A stretch of 64,000 bases of DNA, from the NCBI RefSeq assembly GCF_010501075.1, contig NZ_QVMN01000001.1, positions 434,001 through 498,000 of the forward strand, written 5' to 3'. Of the stretch, positions 54,143 through 62,825 are shown piece after piece. The first letter of the stretch is position 1. Each line of letters opens with the position of its first letter. The notes beneath the pieces were generated by a model. The model saw nothing but the letters and a program-made list of their open reading frames with translations. It did not search any database and was not told the DNA's origin. A program made the translations under genes and the position numbers. The DNA is from Dysgonomonas sp. 25 (GTDB taxonomy: Bacteria; Bacteroidota; Bacteroidia; Bacteroidales; Dysgonomonadaceae).

Positions 54143-54173
54143 CAAAGGTATTATCAGAAGGGGCTTAACCAAA
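54143..54173 (-). promoter_or_regulatory. Promoter of the metal-efflux operon
   Basis: Minus strand: -7 TACCTTTG (54143-54150), 19-nt spacer, -33 TTTG (54170-54173). It is close to the consensus and gives a 20-nt leader that is almost entirely the inverted repeat. Confidence 0.75.
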
Positions 54174-54257
54174 CTGCAAAGTATGTGAACTGGCTGGATT
54201 GGGGGGCGAGTTATCTTATTGGGGGTGTGAATTTATTATTTATTGATATATGCCAAC

Positions 54258-54948
54258 TCACGAAGTCCGCACTCCGAATATATATCCTACCAAAGCAGAT
54301 ATAAACATTGCTACGGTTCCCCAAAGACATATTCTGCAAATGGACTTATATATATTCGAACCACCCATTTTTGCGGCGACTGCCCCTGATACGCCCAGAA
54401 ACAGGATAGCAAACCCATATTGGAAGAAAACCATTCCATTTATCGGAGCAAGAACAGATACGAGAAAAGGCAATATCCCCCCTGAAATAAATGAAGCGGC
54501 AGAGGCCATCGCTGCCTGTAGAGGGTTTGGACGAGTTATATCGTTAATACCCAACTCGTCTCGCGCATGGGCTTCCAAAGCATTGTTTTTCATTAATTGT
54601 ACGGCTACATTGTGAGCCAGCTCTCTGTCTAACCCTCTTCCTTACATAAATACCGGCTAATTCCTCCACTTCCTGTTCAGGCATTGTTTCCAGCTCCATT
54701 TTTTCCCTTTTCAGGTCAGCTGTTTCAACATCAGTTTGTGAGCTTACCGAAACATATTCACCCGCTGCCATCGAACAGGCTCCTGCAACCAACCCTGCTA
54801 ATGCAGCCAAAACAATAGAATTTCTGGAAGTATTGGCTGCTGCTACGCCAATTACAATACTGGTTGTAGATAAAATACCGTCGTTTGCTCCTAAGACTGC
54901 TGCTCTTAACCAGTTCGTGCGGTTCGTAAAATGTTTTTCGTAATGCAT
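54258..54948 (-). pseudogene. Frameshifted VIT1/CCC1-family iron/manganese transporter
   Basis: Two overlapping frames form one transporter. The N-terminal half (54544-54948) has NWLRAAVLGANDGILSTTS and AGACSMAAGEYVSVSSQ, hallmarks of the VIT1 family; the second (54258-54593) has LQAAMASAASFISGGILPF and the last helices. The normal protein would continue LDRELAHNVAVQLMKNNALE, which is read in a second frame; the shift lies at about 54631-54638 in an AGGG context. The family moves Fe2+ or Mn2+ out of the cytosol. A sequencing error cannot be excluded. Confidence 0.75.
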
Positions 54949-55050
54949 GATATATTAGTTGATAATATGCATGATTATTAACATTGTAGACATAGTATTT
55001 GTTTTATCTATTTATTTTACTGTATATCATCGAAAAAGATAATAAAAAAG

Positions 55051-55078
55051 AAAGAGATATAGATTTCCATATCTCTTT
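55051..55078 (-). terminator. Terminator of the DUF2202 gene
   Basis: AAAGAGATAT (55051-55060) pairs perfectly with ATATCTCTTT (55069-55078); on the minus strand CTTTTTTATT follows, 23 nt past the stop. Confidence 0.8.
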
Positions 55079-55100
55079 ATATATTCAGTTTCAAAGTTAT

Positions 55101-55991
55101 TTACCGTCCTCCCCTATATCCTTTACCTGTTTGACCTTTATTGGAATTGCTGCCGGGAGAGGTTCCGTTTGTGCATCCTCTACACATACCCGAATTATTT
55201 ACAGCACCTTTGTTGCCTTTCTGCTGATTACCTTTTTCACTATTTGTATTTTGTCCTTGTTTCCCTTTCTGCTGGTATTTATTACCTTGTCCGGGATTTG
55301 AGGAGATAATTACCTGATAAGTGGTTCCATCTAATAATGAAGGTGTATAGCTACTTCCTAATAATGTAATTTGACGTACTACAGCCCTGAGATGATTTGT
55401 GGAGCTTTTCAGCAAATTAGAAATGATAATTTTGATGTTCGGGTTTGATATATTTTCCAGAACATTGTCATAATCAACAATATTTTCCTCTTCCAACCGG
55501 GCAATTGCCGTATGGGCATTTTCCAGGGTATTGCTCGTAATAAGCAATTCATTATACTGGCTTTGCCTGTATTTATCAGCAAATACTCCATCGGGACTTA
55601 GTGCAGGATATTCTATCTCATAATAATCCAGAAGTCTCTCAATGGTAGCTATATGTGTTGCTTCGGCAGTACCGATTCTGGAAAATTGTATGGCTGTAGG
55701 ATAGAGAGATGAAAATGCAAGGTTCAGGTCGCGAGACATTTTTTCATCTTCTCTCAAAGCATATAAAAATTCTATTTCATCAGCTGCCAAAGGAGATGTT
55801 GCATCCAATACCGGGCAAAGATTGTCTACCATAAAAGAAGAAATCCCTTCATCAGAAACCTTTAGAAGGCTTACCAGTTCTGAATTGCCTGTTCCCGTAT
55901 TATCATCGAAATCATTCTCGCTACTGCATGAAAATAGCATAAATGAAAATGTCAGACATAAAAATGCAAATAATTTGTTGTTAGTATTCAT
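55101..55991 (-). CDS. DUF2202 ferritin-like lipoprotein with Gly/Lys/Gln-rich tail
   Basis: A 296-residue lipoprotein (MNTNNKLFAFLCLTFSFMLF, lipobox FSCSS). The DUF2202 domain spans about 60-215 with the acidic and His residues of a four-helix ferritin-like fold (LREDEKMSRDLNLAF, EATHIATIERLLDYY, NHLRAVVRQI). The C-terminal 60 residues are low complexity (KGKQGQNTNSEKG, NQQKGNKG) and end with MCRGC. It has its own ECF-type promoter, the same as the sigma operon, so it is part of that regulon. A role in metal handling is inferred. Confidence 0.82.
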   Translation of the reverse strand: MNTNNKLFAFLCLTFSFMLFSCSSENDFDDNTGTGNSELVSLLKVSDEGISSFMVDNLCPVLDATSPLAADEIEFLYALREDEKMSRDLNLAFSSLYPTAIQFSRIGTAEATHIATIERLLDYYEIEYPALSPDGVFADKYRQSQYNELLITSNTLENAHTAIARLEEENIVDYDNVLENISNPNIKIIISNLLKSSTNHLRAVVRQITLLGSSYTPSLLDGTTYQVIISSNPGQGNKYQQKGKQGQNTNSEKGNQQKGNKGAVNNSGMCRGCTNGTSPGSNSNKGQTGKGYRGGR

Positions 55992-56033
55992 GTTTTTAGT
56001 TTTTAAAGAATTAATAAGTTGATACTTCTATTT

Positions 56034-56063
56034 ATTAACCGCATAAAATAGAATATACCCTAC
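56034..56063 (-). promoter_or_regulatory. ECF-type promoter of the DUF2202 gene
   Basis: Minus strand: -35 GTAGGGTA, 14 nt, -10 CGGTTAAT; leader about 35-40 nt. It has the same boxes and spacing as those at 56493 and 60253. Confidence 0.7.
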
Positions 56064-56081
56064 TTGCCTGATTAAATAAGA

Positions 56082-56106
56082 ATGCCACTTTGAATTAAAG
56101 TGGCAT
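56082..56106 (-). terminator. Terminator of the EF-hand protein gene
   Basis: ATGCCACTTT (56082-56091) pairs perfectly with AAAGTGGCAT (56097-56106) around GAATT, 24 nt past the stop at 56130; the T-tract on the minus strand is weak. Confidence 0.65.
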
Positions 56107-56129
56107 CCCTGTTGATAGTACCGTATATC

Positions 56130-56432
56130 TTATTTTTTCTGACCTTTCTTTTGTCCCGTTCCATCTTGGGGTTTCGTACCTACCGGTGTTCCCGTTCCTT
56201 TACAATTACCGGTACAAGTCCCGTTTTCAAAATTGTCGCAAACTCCATTTTTGTTTACATCAATAAAATTGACACATGTTTTGTTAGTACCCGGAAGCAG
56301 AACACATGGCCTTTCCTTGTTCGGCTTTTGAGTTTGATTTTTACCTTTTCCGTTCCCGTTTCCGTTTTGTGCAGATGCAACTCCCATTGACAAAACAATG
56401 GCTAAGGCTGTCATGAATAGTTTTGTTTTCAT
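56130..56432 (-). CDS. Small secreted EF-hand/Cys-rich protein
   Basis: A 100-residue exported protein (signal peptide MKTKLFMTALAIVLSMGVAS ending AQ). After a Gly/Asn/Lys-rich stretch (NGNGNGKGKNQTQK) it has five Cys residues and one EF-hand loop, D58-x-N60-x-N62-G63...D66-x-x-E69 (FIDVNKNGVCDNFE), the 12-residue calcium-binding pattern. The C-terminus is again Gly/Lys/Gln-rich. It is controlled by an ECF-type promoter of its own just after the receptor gene stop. It may be a secreted metal-binding partner of the receptor. Confidence 0.7.
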   Translation of the reverse strand: MKTKLFMTALAIVLSMGVASAQNGNGNGKGKNQTQKPNKERPCVLLPGTNKTCVNFIDVNKNGVCDNFENGTCTGNCKGTGTPVGTKPQDGTGQKKGQKK

Positions 56433-56492
56433 TTTTTTTCTTTTTGATTAATAAATTAAGTATCATATTTCGAAATATGGTATGTCTTATTT

Positions 56493-56522
56493 ATTAACCG
56501 CACGAACTTAAATTTACCCTAC
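56493..56522 (-). promoter_or_regulatory. ECF-type promoter of the EF-hand protein gene
   Basis: Minus strand: -35 GTAGGGTA, 14 nt, -10 CGGTTAAT. It lies directly after the TonB receptor stop and gives a leader of about 55-60 nt. Confidence 0.7.
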
Positions 56523-56528
56523 CTGTTT

Positions 56529-58952
56529 TTAAAATAAAATTTCAAGAAAAATCATGGGAGTGAATGGAGTCGCTTTTGTATAAACGTTTGTAACGTCTTT
56601 TTTGTCAGAAAATATATAGCTGTATTTTGTGTTTTCATTATTCAACACATTCAATACGGACACACCTGCTTGCAACCGGCAGGATTTAAAGCTGTGATTA
56701 TAGGTAGCTCCGACATCCAGTCTGTGATAATCCTTATCGGATTCCTGAACTGTACTGTTTCCCTGCCCTGTACCTTGTCCGCCTTTAAATGCGGGAGAAA
56801 ATCCAGTCCCGAAAACATAATTTGCCGATAGGGTAAATCTCCTGACAGAGAAAATACTTCCCAACTTAACCTCATGCCCGGTTTCATCTTTTCGCTCCGA
56901 TATATTACAAAGGGAATAGGAACCAAAGACAGAAATATTGTTGAACTCTTTTTTCAGAAACATATCTACGCCCGTAATATCCACATCAGTCTTGTACAGA
57001 TCTTTCGATAAACGGATAATATTCTTGTTTTTTTTGTGATATCCTTCCAGGCTGATTAAAAATCCGTTTTTACTGAATGCCAAACCGGCAAGGGTATGCA
57101 TCGCGGACATTATACTATCCTGCTGTATTTTCCATACAAAATCGGTATACTCATCGGTTTGTATTGGAGTACGGGAAATGTACTGGCGATACAGCCCCCA
57201 TGAGGCCGTTGCAGTTACTGCTTCGGAAAGAGTATACCTCCCTGAAAAACGAGGTTGGACATATACCTTATTGCTTGCAAAGTCAGTCCGTATACTTCCG
57301 TCCAGAGAGAATTTACCCCAGGAAAATTTGTCCAAAAGATATATAGAGGGTACGGTAAAATTATTTTTTACTTCATTTACCTTGTCTTTATAAAAAAGAA
57401 TTTCCCCACCTGCCTCAATTTGCTGATGTTTACCCCAATTAAAGGTGTGGTTCAAATCTATTCCGGCTTCTTCTATTTTGTTCTTTGTCGAAATGCTTAT
57501 TTCAGGTTCGGACTGGTTTCCCTGAAGCCTTCTAATACGGTCGTTTTGCGTGTTTAATTGAGAATATTTTACCTTCAGCCGGGATGATGACGAATTGCCC
57601 CATACTTTGTTATACATAGCGCTTCCGGCATATTGGTGGTTGTTTTGCGAAGCACTCAGGTCATATTTATCTTCTTTTGATACCGAATAATCGAAATCAT
57701 CGTTTGAGGTATAAAGTGATATATGGTAATTATCGTTACCGGTAGTATTTCCAATATATTTCAGGTTGATGTCATTGAATTTATAGTCGGGAGACAAGTA
57801 AATTTCACTTATATTTTGTTGGGGTTTATTATTACCGTTCCCTTTACCTTTCCCACTGCTTTCGTTGGTACTGTTTTTGCCATACGGATTCAATTCTTCC
57901 ACATCATACAGGTTATAAAATGTCTGCCTGTAAGATGCCATCAAAACTGAACTTTTAGACACGGGGATAGAACCAAATACATTTGCCGTCAGGTTGCTTA
58001 CTGTGGCTTTGAGGACAGGTTTATCCCGGTTTCCGTCGATCCCTGTAATTTCGGCTATCGCTCCGGCCCTGTTCCCGAATGAGGCATCATAACCGCCTTT
58101 TAATAGCCTGATATCTTTTACCATGTACGGGTTAATAAAACTGATATGCTCGCTAAAACTTTTTAATCCGAAAAGGGTAAAGCCGTCAAATGTAATTTTG
58201 CTTTCGCCGTTATTGCCTCCCCACACAATCAGATCCTCGGATGGTTCTCCCGACGCCCTTACCCCCGGCATCATGCGTAGCAGGTTGAAAACGGAGTTAT
58301 CACCGCTTCCTGGCATCTGCCTGGCTACAGTATGATTGAGCCTTATTTCTCCCGATGTTTTCCCCGACTGCATCATCATGGCACTTGAAGAAGGTGATAC
58401 TATCACTTCCGGCATCATTATCAGACCGGGGCTTATATTTAATGTGTGATGCCCGTGCGAAAGAATCGTATCTATGCTATTGTATCCCAAATAACTGGTT
58501 TGAATACGAGTTGAACTCTTATCTCCCTTGAGGAAAAAATATCCGTTTTCGTCCGTAATTATTGTTCCCTGATCAGTGGTAATGTAGGTATAAGGTAATT
58601 TTTCATCGTTTGTGCAATCTTTCACAATACCCGATATTGTATATTGCTTTTTAAGGCGAGGGACTTCTTCGATTTCTTTTTTGGGATAAATAACATACAC
58701 ATTTCCTGTTTTCTTGTATGCCAGTGGTTTATCTTTCAAAAGATAGGTCATAGCATCATCAACAGATTTGAAAACTTTCTTTTCTGTAATTATATATTTA
58801 GAAACGGCCTTACTATCAAAAGATACCTCTATACCCAAGCTTTGAAGGACTTTATCTAAGGATTCATTGGCCGTATTGATTTTTATTTCCTGCGCGTAAA
58901 TCACAGGAGACATACAAAACAGTAATATAAATACAATAAGAAATCTGCTCAA
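56529..58952 (-). CDS. TonB-dependent receptor with STN domain (transducer type)
   Basis: An 807-residue outer-membrane receptor. After the signal peptide (MSRFLIVFILLFCMSPVIYA) comes an STN domain (IKINTANESLDKVLQSLGIE) that can signal to FecR, then a carboxypeptidase-like beta domain (YTISGIVKDCTNDEKLPYTY), the plug (GEIRLNHTVARQMPGSGDNS, LIVWGGNNGESKITFDG) and the barrel, ending PMIFLEILF. A Gly/Lys/Asn-rich insert (SSGKGKGNGNNKPQQN) sits in an outer loop near residue 370. The substrate is unknown; the neighbours suggest a metal complex. Confidence 0.9.
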   Translation of the reverse strand: MSRFLIVFILLFCMSPVIYAQEIKINTANESLDKVLQSLGIEVSFDSKAVSKYIITEKKVFKSVDDAMTYLLKDKPLAYKKTGNVYVIYPKKEIEEVPRLKKQYTISGIVKDCTNDEKLPYTYITTDQGTIITDENGYFFLKGDKSSTRIQTSYLGYNSIDTILSHGHHTLNISPGLIMMPEVIVSPSSSAMMMQSGKTSGEIRLNHTVARQMPGSGDNSVFNLLRMMPGVRASGEPSEDLIVWGGNNGESKITFDGFTLFGLKSFSEHISFINPYMVKDIRLLKGGYDASFGNRAGAIAEITGIDGNRDKPVLKATVSNLTANVFGSIPVSKSSVLMASYRQTFYNLYDVEELNPYGKNSTNESSGKGKGNGNNKPQQNISEIYLSPDYKFNDINLKYIGNTTGNDNYHISLYTSNDDFDYSVSKEDKYDLSASQNNHQYAGSAMYNKVWGNSSSSRLKVKYSQLNTQNDRIRRLQGNQSEPEISISTKNKIEEAGIDLNHTFNWGKHQQIEAGGEILFYKDKVNEVKNNFTVPSIYLLDKFSWGKFSLDGSIRTDFASNKVYVQPRFSGRYTLSEAVTATASWGLYRQYISRTPIQTDEYTDFVWKIQQDSIMSAMHTLAGLAFSKNGFLISLEGYHKKNKNIIRLSKDLYKTDVDITGVDMFLKKEFNNISVFGSYSLCNISERKDETGHEVKLGSIFSVRRFTLSANYVFGTGFSPAFKGGQGTGQGNSTVQESDKDYHRLDVGATYNHSFKSCRLQAGVSVLNVLNNENTKYSYIFSDKKDVTNVYTKATPFTPMIFLEILF

Positions 58953-58953
58953 A

Positions 58954-59739
58954 TCATTTCTTTATTTTAAGTTTTATACCAAAGGGTTCTTGTACAATTT
59001 GCAAAACATCTTCCGGATTATCCAGTTTTGTAAAGTTTCCGCTATAAATATAGTTAATATTTTCAGGAGCTACAATTTCTATATTGTATTGCCTTTCGAT
59101 TTCCCTGATAACATGTATCAATGGCTCCTCATTAAATACAAACTTATTATTTGTCCATGCTATTTTTTGCTCTATGTCATTACTATTTGATGATTGTAAT
59201 GTGCTATTCTCAAAAATAGTTTGCATTCCTTTGGCCAGTATTACCGACTGGTTGCCAGCTTCAACCTTTACTTTTCCTGATAAACAAGCCACATTATATT
59301 GTCCGGGGCGCGAAAGTACATTAAAGCTCGTTCCCAGGACCGTAACAGTTGCTGTACCTGATTTCACCTCAAATCGGCTTCCCTTTTCGACATCAAAATA
59401 AGCCTCTCCTTCAAGTGTTACCTCTCTTGATACTCTCCACCAAAATGGCTTGTAGGTTAATTTGCTTTCGGCATTTATTATTGCCCGGGAACCATCCGGC
59501 AAATTCAGCGTATAATGTTGTCCGCGTGGTACGGTAATATCTTTGGTATACAAGAAAGCAATAGAAGGAATTAAGATAACCAATAGGATTGCCGCAACAC
59601 CGGCGTATAAAAATACCGGACGTTTATATAAAGGAATTTTCTTTTTCCCATCATCTTCCAGTCCCGCAAAATTTTCCGCCCAAATCTCATCTTTTGATTT
59701 AGTCCATTTGGGCTTTATTTTGATATTTTCCGTTTTCAT
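58954..59739 (-). CDS. FecR-family anti-sigma factor
   Basis: A 261-residue single-pass membrane protein. A short cytoplasmic part (about residues 1-40) would hold the sigma factor, then a membrane helix (VFLYAGVAAILLVILIPSIA) and the periplasmic FecR domain (LPDGSRAIINAESKLTYKPF, VTLEGEAYFDVEKGSRFEV, VTVLGTSFNVLSRPG). It is shorter at the N-terminus than many Bacteroides FecR proteins. It lies 2 bp after the sigma gene and 1 bp before the receptor, so it transmits receptor occupancy to the sigma factor. Confidence 0.92.
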   Translation of the reverse strand: MKTENIKIKPKWTKSKDEIWAENFAGLEDDGKKKIPLYKRPVFLYAGVAAILLVILIPSIAFLYTKDITVPRGQHYTLNLPDGSRAIINAESKLTYKPFWWRVSREVTLEGEAYFDVEKGSRFEVKSGTATVTVLGTSFNVLSRPGQYNVACLSGKVKVEAGNQSVILAKGMQTIFENSTLQSSNSNDIEQKIAWTNNKFVFNEEPLIHVIREIERQYNIEIVAPENINYIYSGNFTKLDNPEDVLQIVQEPFGIKLKIKK

Positions 59740-59741
59740 TG

Positions 59742-60245
59742 TTACAAAAGTTTTGTTTTTAAAAACTGCAATGCACCTGTAATTCGTTTTTCAACTGCTT
59801 TCACACTGATACCTAACCTATCTGAGATTTCGTGATATTTCAACTCCTCATTCCGGCTCATCAGGAATGCTTCGCGCTGTACTTCACCCATCTCGTCTAA
59901 CGCGGAGGAAAACCTGGCTTTCAACTCTTCAAATTGCAGGATTTCCTGAGGTGATAAGTTCTCAATTCCGGTAGCAACCATGTCTTTAGCATAATCAAGC
60001 CGGGTTGTACTTTTCCTGTATTCACTTATTACCATGTCGTTCGCTATCTTATAAAGAAGAGCCTTTATATTTTTTGTATCAATAGAATCTATCTTTTCCC
60101 ACACACGCATAAATACGTCCTGAGCAATATCGGATGCAATACTCTCATCGGCGCATCTGTAATAGATATAATTACGGATTGAGTCGAAATAATTGTCGAA
60201 TATGTCTTTAAATTCCGATTTTTTCAAAATCTGATTGAATTGCAA
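59742..60245 (-). CDS. ECF RNA polymerase sigma factor
   Basis: A 167-residue ECF sigma with sigma2 (SIRNYIYYRCADESIASDIA, QDVFMRVWEKID) and sigma4 (LQFEELKARFSSALDEM, REAFLMSRNEELKYHEIS, GISVKAVEKRI). No ATG is available at the start. The first TTG (60245) is only about 4 nt from the predicted transcription start, while a TTG six codons later (60227) leaves a leader of about 22 nt and is preferred. The gene carries the same ECF promoter as its two distal targets, so it is autoregulated. Confidence 0.92.
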   Translation of the reverse strand: MQFNQILKKSEFKDIFDNYFDSIRNYIYYRCADESIASDIAQDVFMRVWEKIDSIDTKNIKALLYKIANDMVISEYRKSTTRLDYAKDMVATGIENLSPQEILQFEELKARFSSALDEMGEVQREAFLMSRNEELKYHEISDRLGISVKAVEKRITGALQFLKTKLL

Positions 60246-60252
60246 TTTATAT

Positions 60253-60282
60253 GTATACCGTATGAATGGGAAGATACCCTAC
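60253..60282 (-). promoter_or_regulatory. ECF-type promoter of the sigma-FecR-receptor operon
   Basis: Minus strand: -35 GTAGGGTA, 14 nt, -10 CGGTATAC. The -35 box and spacing are identical to those before the EF-hand and DUF2202 genes. Confidence 0.7.
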
Positions 60283-60316
60283 CGGCATACGAAAATAAAT
60301 TAACGGATAGTAAAAA

Positions 60317-60736
60317 TCAGCCTGCAATAAAACACTCCAATACCTTCTCAATATCAGCAAAAGCTTTTGCCATGACTTCTTCGACTTTTCCTCCTACCAT
60401 AGCGGCCATAGCAGCAGAATCCATCCGCGCTATATATACTTTCCCGTCATTCTTTTCATAAACCGATAAACGACAAGGCATCATAGGAGAATAAATGCGT
60501 AAAGCATCAGTATCAAGCAATTGACCGGAATAAACAGGATTACACAGTTCTAAAATCTTAACAGGCAGAATATTTTTTCCGTTTTTCTTTAAAGTAGCCT
60601 GCAAATCATGAACAGCGGAAATTTTCCAACCTATGTTTAATATATGCTCTGAAAGCAATGTTACTGTTTCCTCGTAGGAAAATTTACTCTCATTTTCCAA
60701 AAATAGTTGGTTGGGTGAAATTACATTCTCTTTCAT
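60317..60736 (-). CDS. DUF302 protein
   Basis: A 139-residue protein without signal peptide. The DUF302 pattern is clear: YEETVTLLSEHILNIGWKI, the PVKILELCNPVYSGQLL motif and MMPCRLSVYEKNDGKVYI, with a Cys in each of the last two. DUF302 proteins are small and of unknown function, often near metal or sulphur genes. A TACTTTTG -7 box (minus, 60766-60773) lies 30 bp before the ATG. It does not carry the ECF promoter motif. Confidence 0.82.
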   Translation of the reverse strand: MKENVISPNQLFLENESKFSYEETVTLLSEHILNIGWKISAVHDLQATLKKNGKNILPVKILELCNPVYSGQLLDTDALRIYSPMMPCRLSVYEKNDGKVYIARMDSAAMAAMVGGKVEEVMAKAFADIEKVLECFIAG

Positions 60737-60978
60737 AGTCTTAAAATTTAGTATTCTTATTATCGCAAAAGTAGTATAATATTCGATGTAATTACCAGAA
60801 TATTATTTAATTATGATAGGTTTGCTACACAAAAAGGAAGTTTTTAGGTAAAAGAATATTTAAGCTAACCCACAATTGTAAAACATAAAGCAAATAAAGC
60901 GAGGGTATTCGATTACAGTAATATCCTGAAGGAAAAACTGTAATTCTAAATAGGTTAGGTGGCTTGCTTATAGAAAAA

Positions 60979-62244
60979 CTACATTTTCCGTCCTCTAGTT
61001 TTCTTTTGAATCGTAGGAGTTTTGGTTTTTTGTTCTTCTTTCTCTACTTTCGGCACCCTTGGATCATAGAATGATTCTTGATATTCAGAATCCGTTTTGT
61101 TTTCTTTCCAGAGGTATGGATACGCATAACTTCCACCTCCCCACCATTTAACTTTAGCTTTCGTGACATAGCCGTTTTCAATGAGTACCTTATCCCGGAT
61201 ACGCATCTCATACTGACCGTATTTGACGAAACTATCTGGATTTTCACGACTAAAAAAGACTTTATTCTTTTCATCGTTTAGAAAAATATGGGAGGAAAAC
61301 TTACCATTTCCATTATTCCGGTTCATATTTTCAAGGAAAATGACACCACCGTTTCTTAATACTTTTTCCTGTTCCGCTGACAATTCTACTCCTAAAATTA
61401 CAAGGCTATGATTTGCTGTTGAGGCTTCCTGTTTTGCCTTTTGCTCGGTTGGTTGCTGTTTTTGTTCTGCATCTTTCCGTTCTTTTTGATATTTTTCTTC
61501 CATCCGTCTATCCTCATCCAAGATATTTTTCAGAAACTCTTTTTTCAAATTTCCGAAGCTGAATTTCCGGTCGACCTCAGAACCTTTGAAAGCAATACCA
61601 TCATATCGGAATGATACTCCCTCAATCTCTTTGACCGTCCGTTTCCACTTATATTCAATCTCGATTCCAAATTTTTCGAGGTTGAGCCTCAGATCTGCCG
61701 GATTCTTACAAACAGGTAAAACCGACTTAAGCGTATCGTGGATGTAGTACTTTGCCTTATCGGGGTTCTTCAATTTATCCCGTTTGACTTTCTCTTTTCC
61801 CTTGCCATAAGTGAGGTTGTATTTGTCCTTTAGCTTCTTGCAGACCTTGATGTTTCGTTTATAATCATGGTTTACAGAGATAAGTTTCAGGTCATTATTA
61901 ATCCGGTTATACACAATATGCAAGTGTGGATTCTCCGTATTGTGATGCCGGATAATGATATATTGTGTATTACGAATACCCATCTCTTCCATATACTCTT
62001 TTGCTAATTTTGTCATAAAATCATCCGTCATCCTATCTTTATCATCAGGAGAAAATGCGATTGGAATATGCCCGACAGGTTGTTTAATCTCTTTCCTGCC
62101 GGAACGCTGCATGGCAAAACTTCGGATAATATCCTGCTTTGTTTCTGTCCAAACACCTTCGGCTTCTAGTAAAGTTGCTCCTTCATGCATCACATAGGAT
62201 ACACAACCTTTGAATGACTTTCCTTTTATATTTTTAGCGATCAT
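60979..62244 (-). CDS. Relaxase/mobilisation nuclease (BmgA/MobB-like)
   Basis: A 421-residue relaxase of mobilisation module 2. The N-terminus MIAKNIKGKSFKGCVSYVM leads to the histidine cluster IRHHNTENPHLHIVYNRI, the HUH metal site that supports Tyr-mediated nicking. The C-terminus is Lys/Gln-rich with a later domain (LGVELSAEQEKVLRNGGVIF) found in many Bacteroides relaxases. It overlaps mobC by 11 bp and is transcribed from the oriT-like side. It is unrelated to the BtgB-type relaxase of module 1. Confidence 0.9.
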   Translation of the reverse strand: MIAKNIKGKSFKGCVSYVMHEGATLLEAEGVWTETKQDIIRSFAMQRSGRKEIKQPVGHIPIAFSPDDKDRMTDDFMTKLAKEYMEEMGIRNTQYIIIRHHNTENPHLHIVYNRINNDLKLISVNHDYKRNIKVCKKLKDKYNLTYGKGKEKVKRDKLKNPDKAKYYIHDTLKSVLPVCKNPADLRLNLEKFGIEIEYKWKRTVKEIEGVSFRYDGIAFKGSEVDRKFSFGNLKKEFLKNILDEDRRMEEKYQKERKDAEQKQQPTEQKAKQEASTANHSLVILGVELSAEQEKVLRNGGVIFLENMNRNNGNGKFSSHIFLNDEKNKVFFSRENPDSFVKYGQYEMRIRDKVLIENGYVTKAKVKWWGGGSYAYPYLWKENKTDSEYQESFYDPRVPKVEKEEQKTKTPTIQKKTRGRKM

Positions 62245-62584
62245 AGAGTAAATTCTTTAATTCAAGCATTAGAAGATAGGCTGCTTTTGACGCATTTTCA
62301 AAGCCTTCTTGATTTGCCTTCCTTGCAATTTGATTGAGATTATTTGCTATACCCGCCAGCTTTCGCATCAGGTCAAGTTCCTCAACTGTGAATCGGGATT
62401 TGATACCACCTTTCAATGTCATTTCTCGTGCGTACACAGTTGGCTTTATACCCAACTTTTCTGCTTTTTCTTTTACGGAATTAAAATCTGCTTCGGTCAA
62501 TTTCAGGTTGATCGAAGTGGAAAGCTTGGCTTTTTCTTTGGCAGGTCTACCTCTTTTGGTTTTATTCTCTTTCTTATTTTCCAT
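62234..62584 (-). CDS. mobC: MobC/BmgB-like relaxosome accessory protein
   Basis: The ATG at 62584 (MENKKENKTKRGRPAKEK) is the real start; an open frame continues to 62848 but codes for Cys-rich noise through the oriT-like region. The 116-residue protein has a basic AT-hook-like KRGRPAKEKAK, a ribbon-helix-helix part (TSINLKLTEADFNSVKEKAE) and the MobC core (ELDLMRKLAGIANNLNQIAR). It helps the relaxase open DNA at oriT. Confidence 0.9.
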   Translation of the reverse strand: MENKKENKTKRGRPAKEKAKLSTSINLKLTEADFNSVKEKAEKLGIKPTVYAREMTLKGGIKSRFTVEELDLMRKLAGIANNLNQIARKANQEGFENASKAAYLLMLELKNLLYDR

Positions 62585-62652
62585 AACACTGACCTTTAGA
62601 GTTATGGAAAACCACTGTGTGCATATCAGCACACAGGCAAGACGAAACGTAA

Positions 62653-62716
62653 GCGACCACCGGGAGATGAAGTTGAGGATTGCAACACAGTCTGCCGGTT
62701 TTGCGACCATCGGGAG
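62653..62716 (-). repeat. Pair of 14-bp direct repeats before mobC
   Basis: GCGACCACCGGGAG (62653-62666) and GCGACCATCGGGAG (62703-62716), 50 bp apart with one mismatch; typical of binding sites for a relaxosome accessory protein. Confidence 0.6.
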
Positions 62717-62825
62717 CGAAACAAAAGGGCTGTGAAGTGCCCCGACCGGATGCAACCAACGGGCGCAGTAGGAAGAGCAAAAGGTAAATTCAGGTGTAGC
62801 CGGATTTATCTTTTGTGAGGGCACA

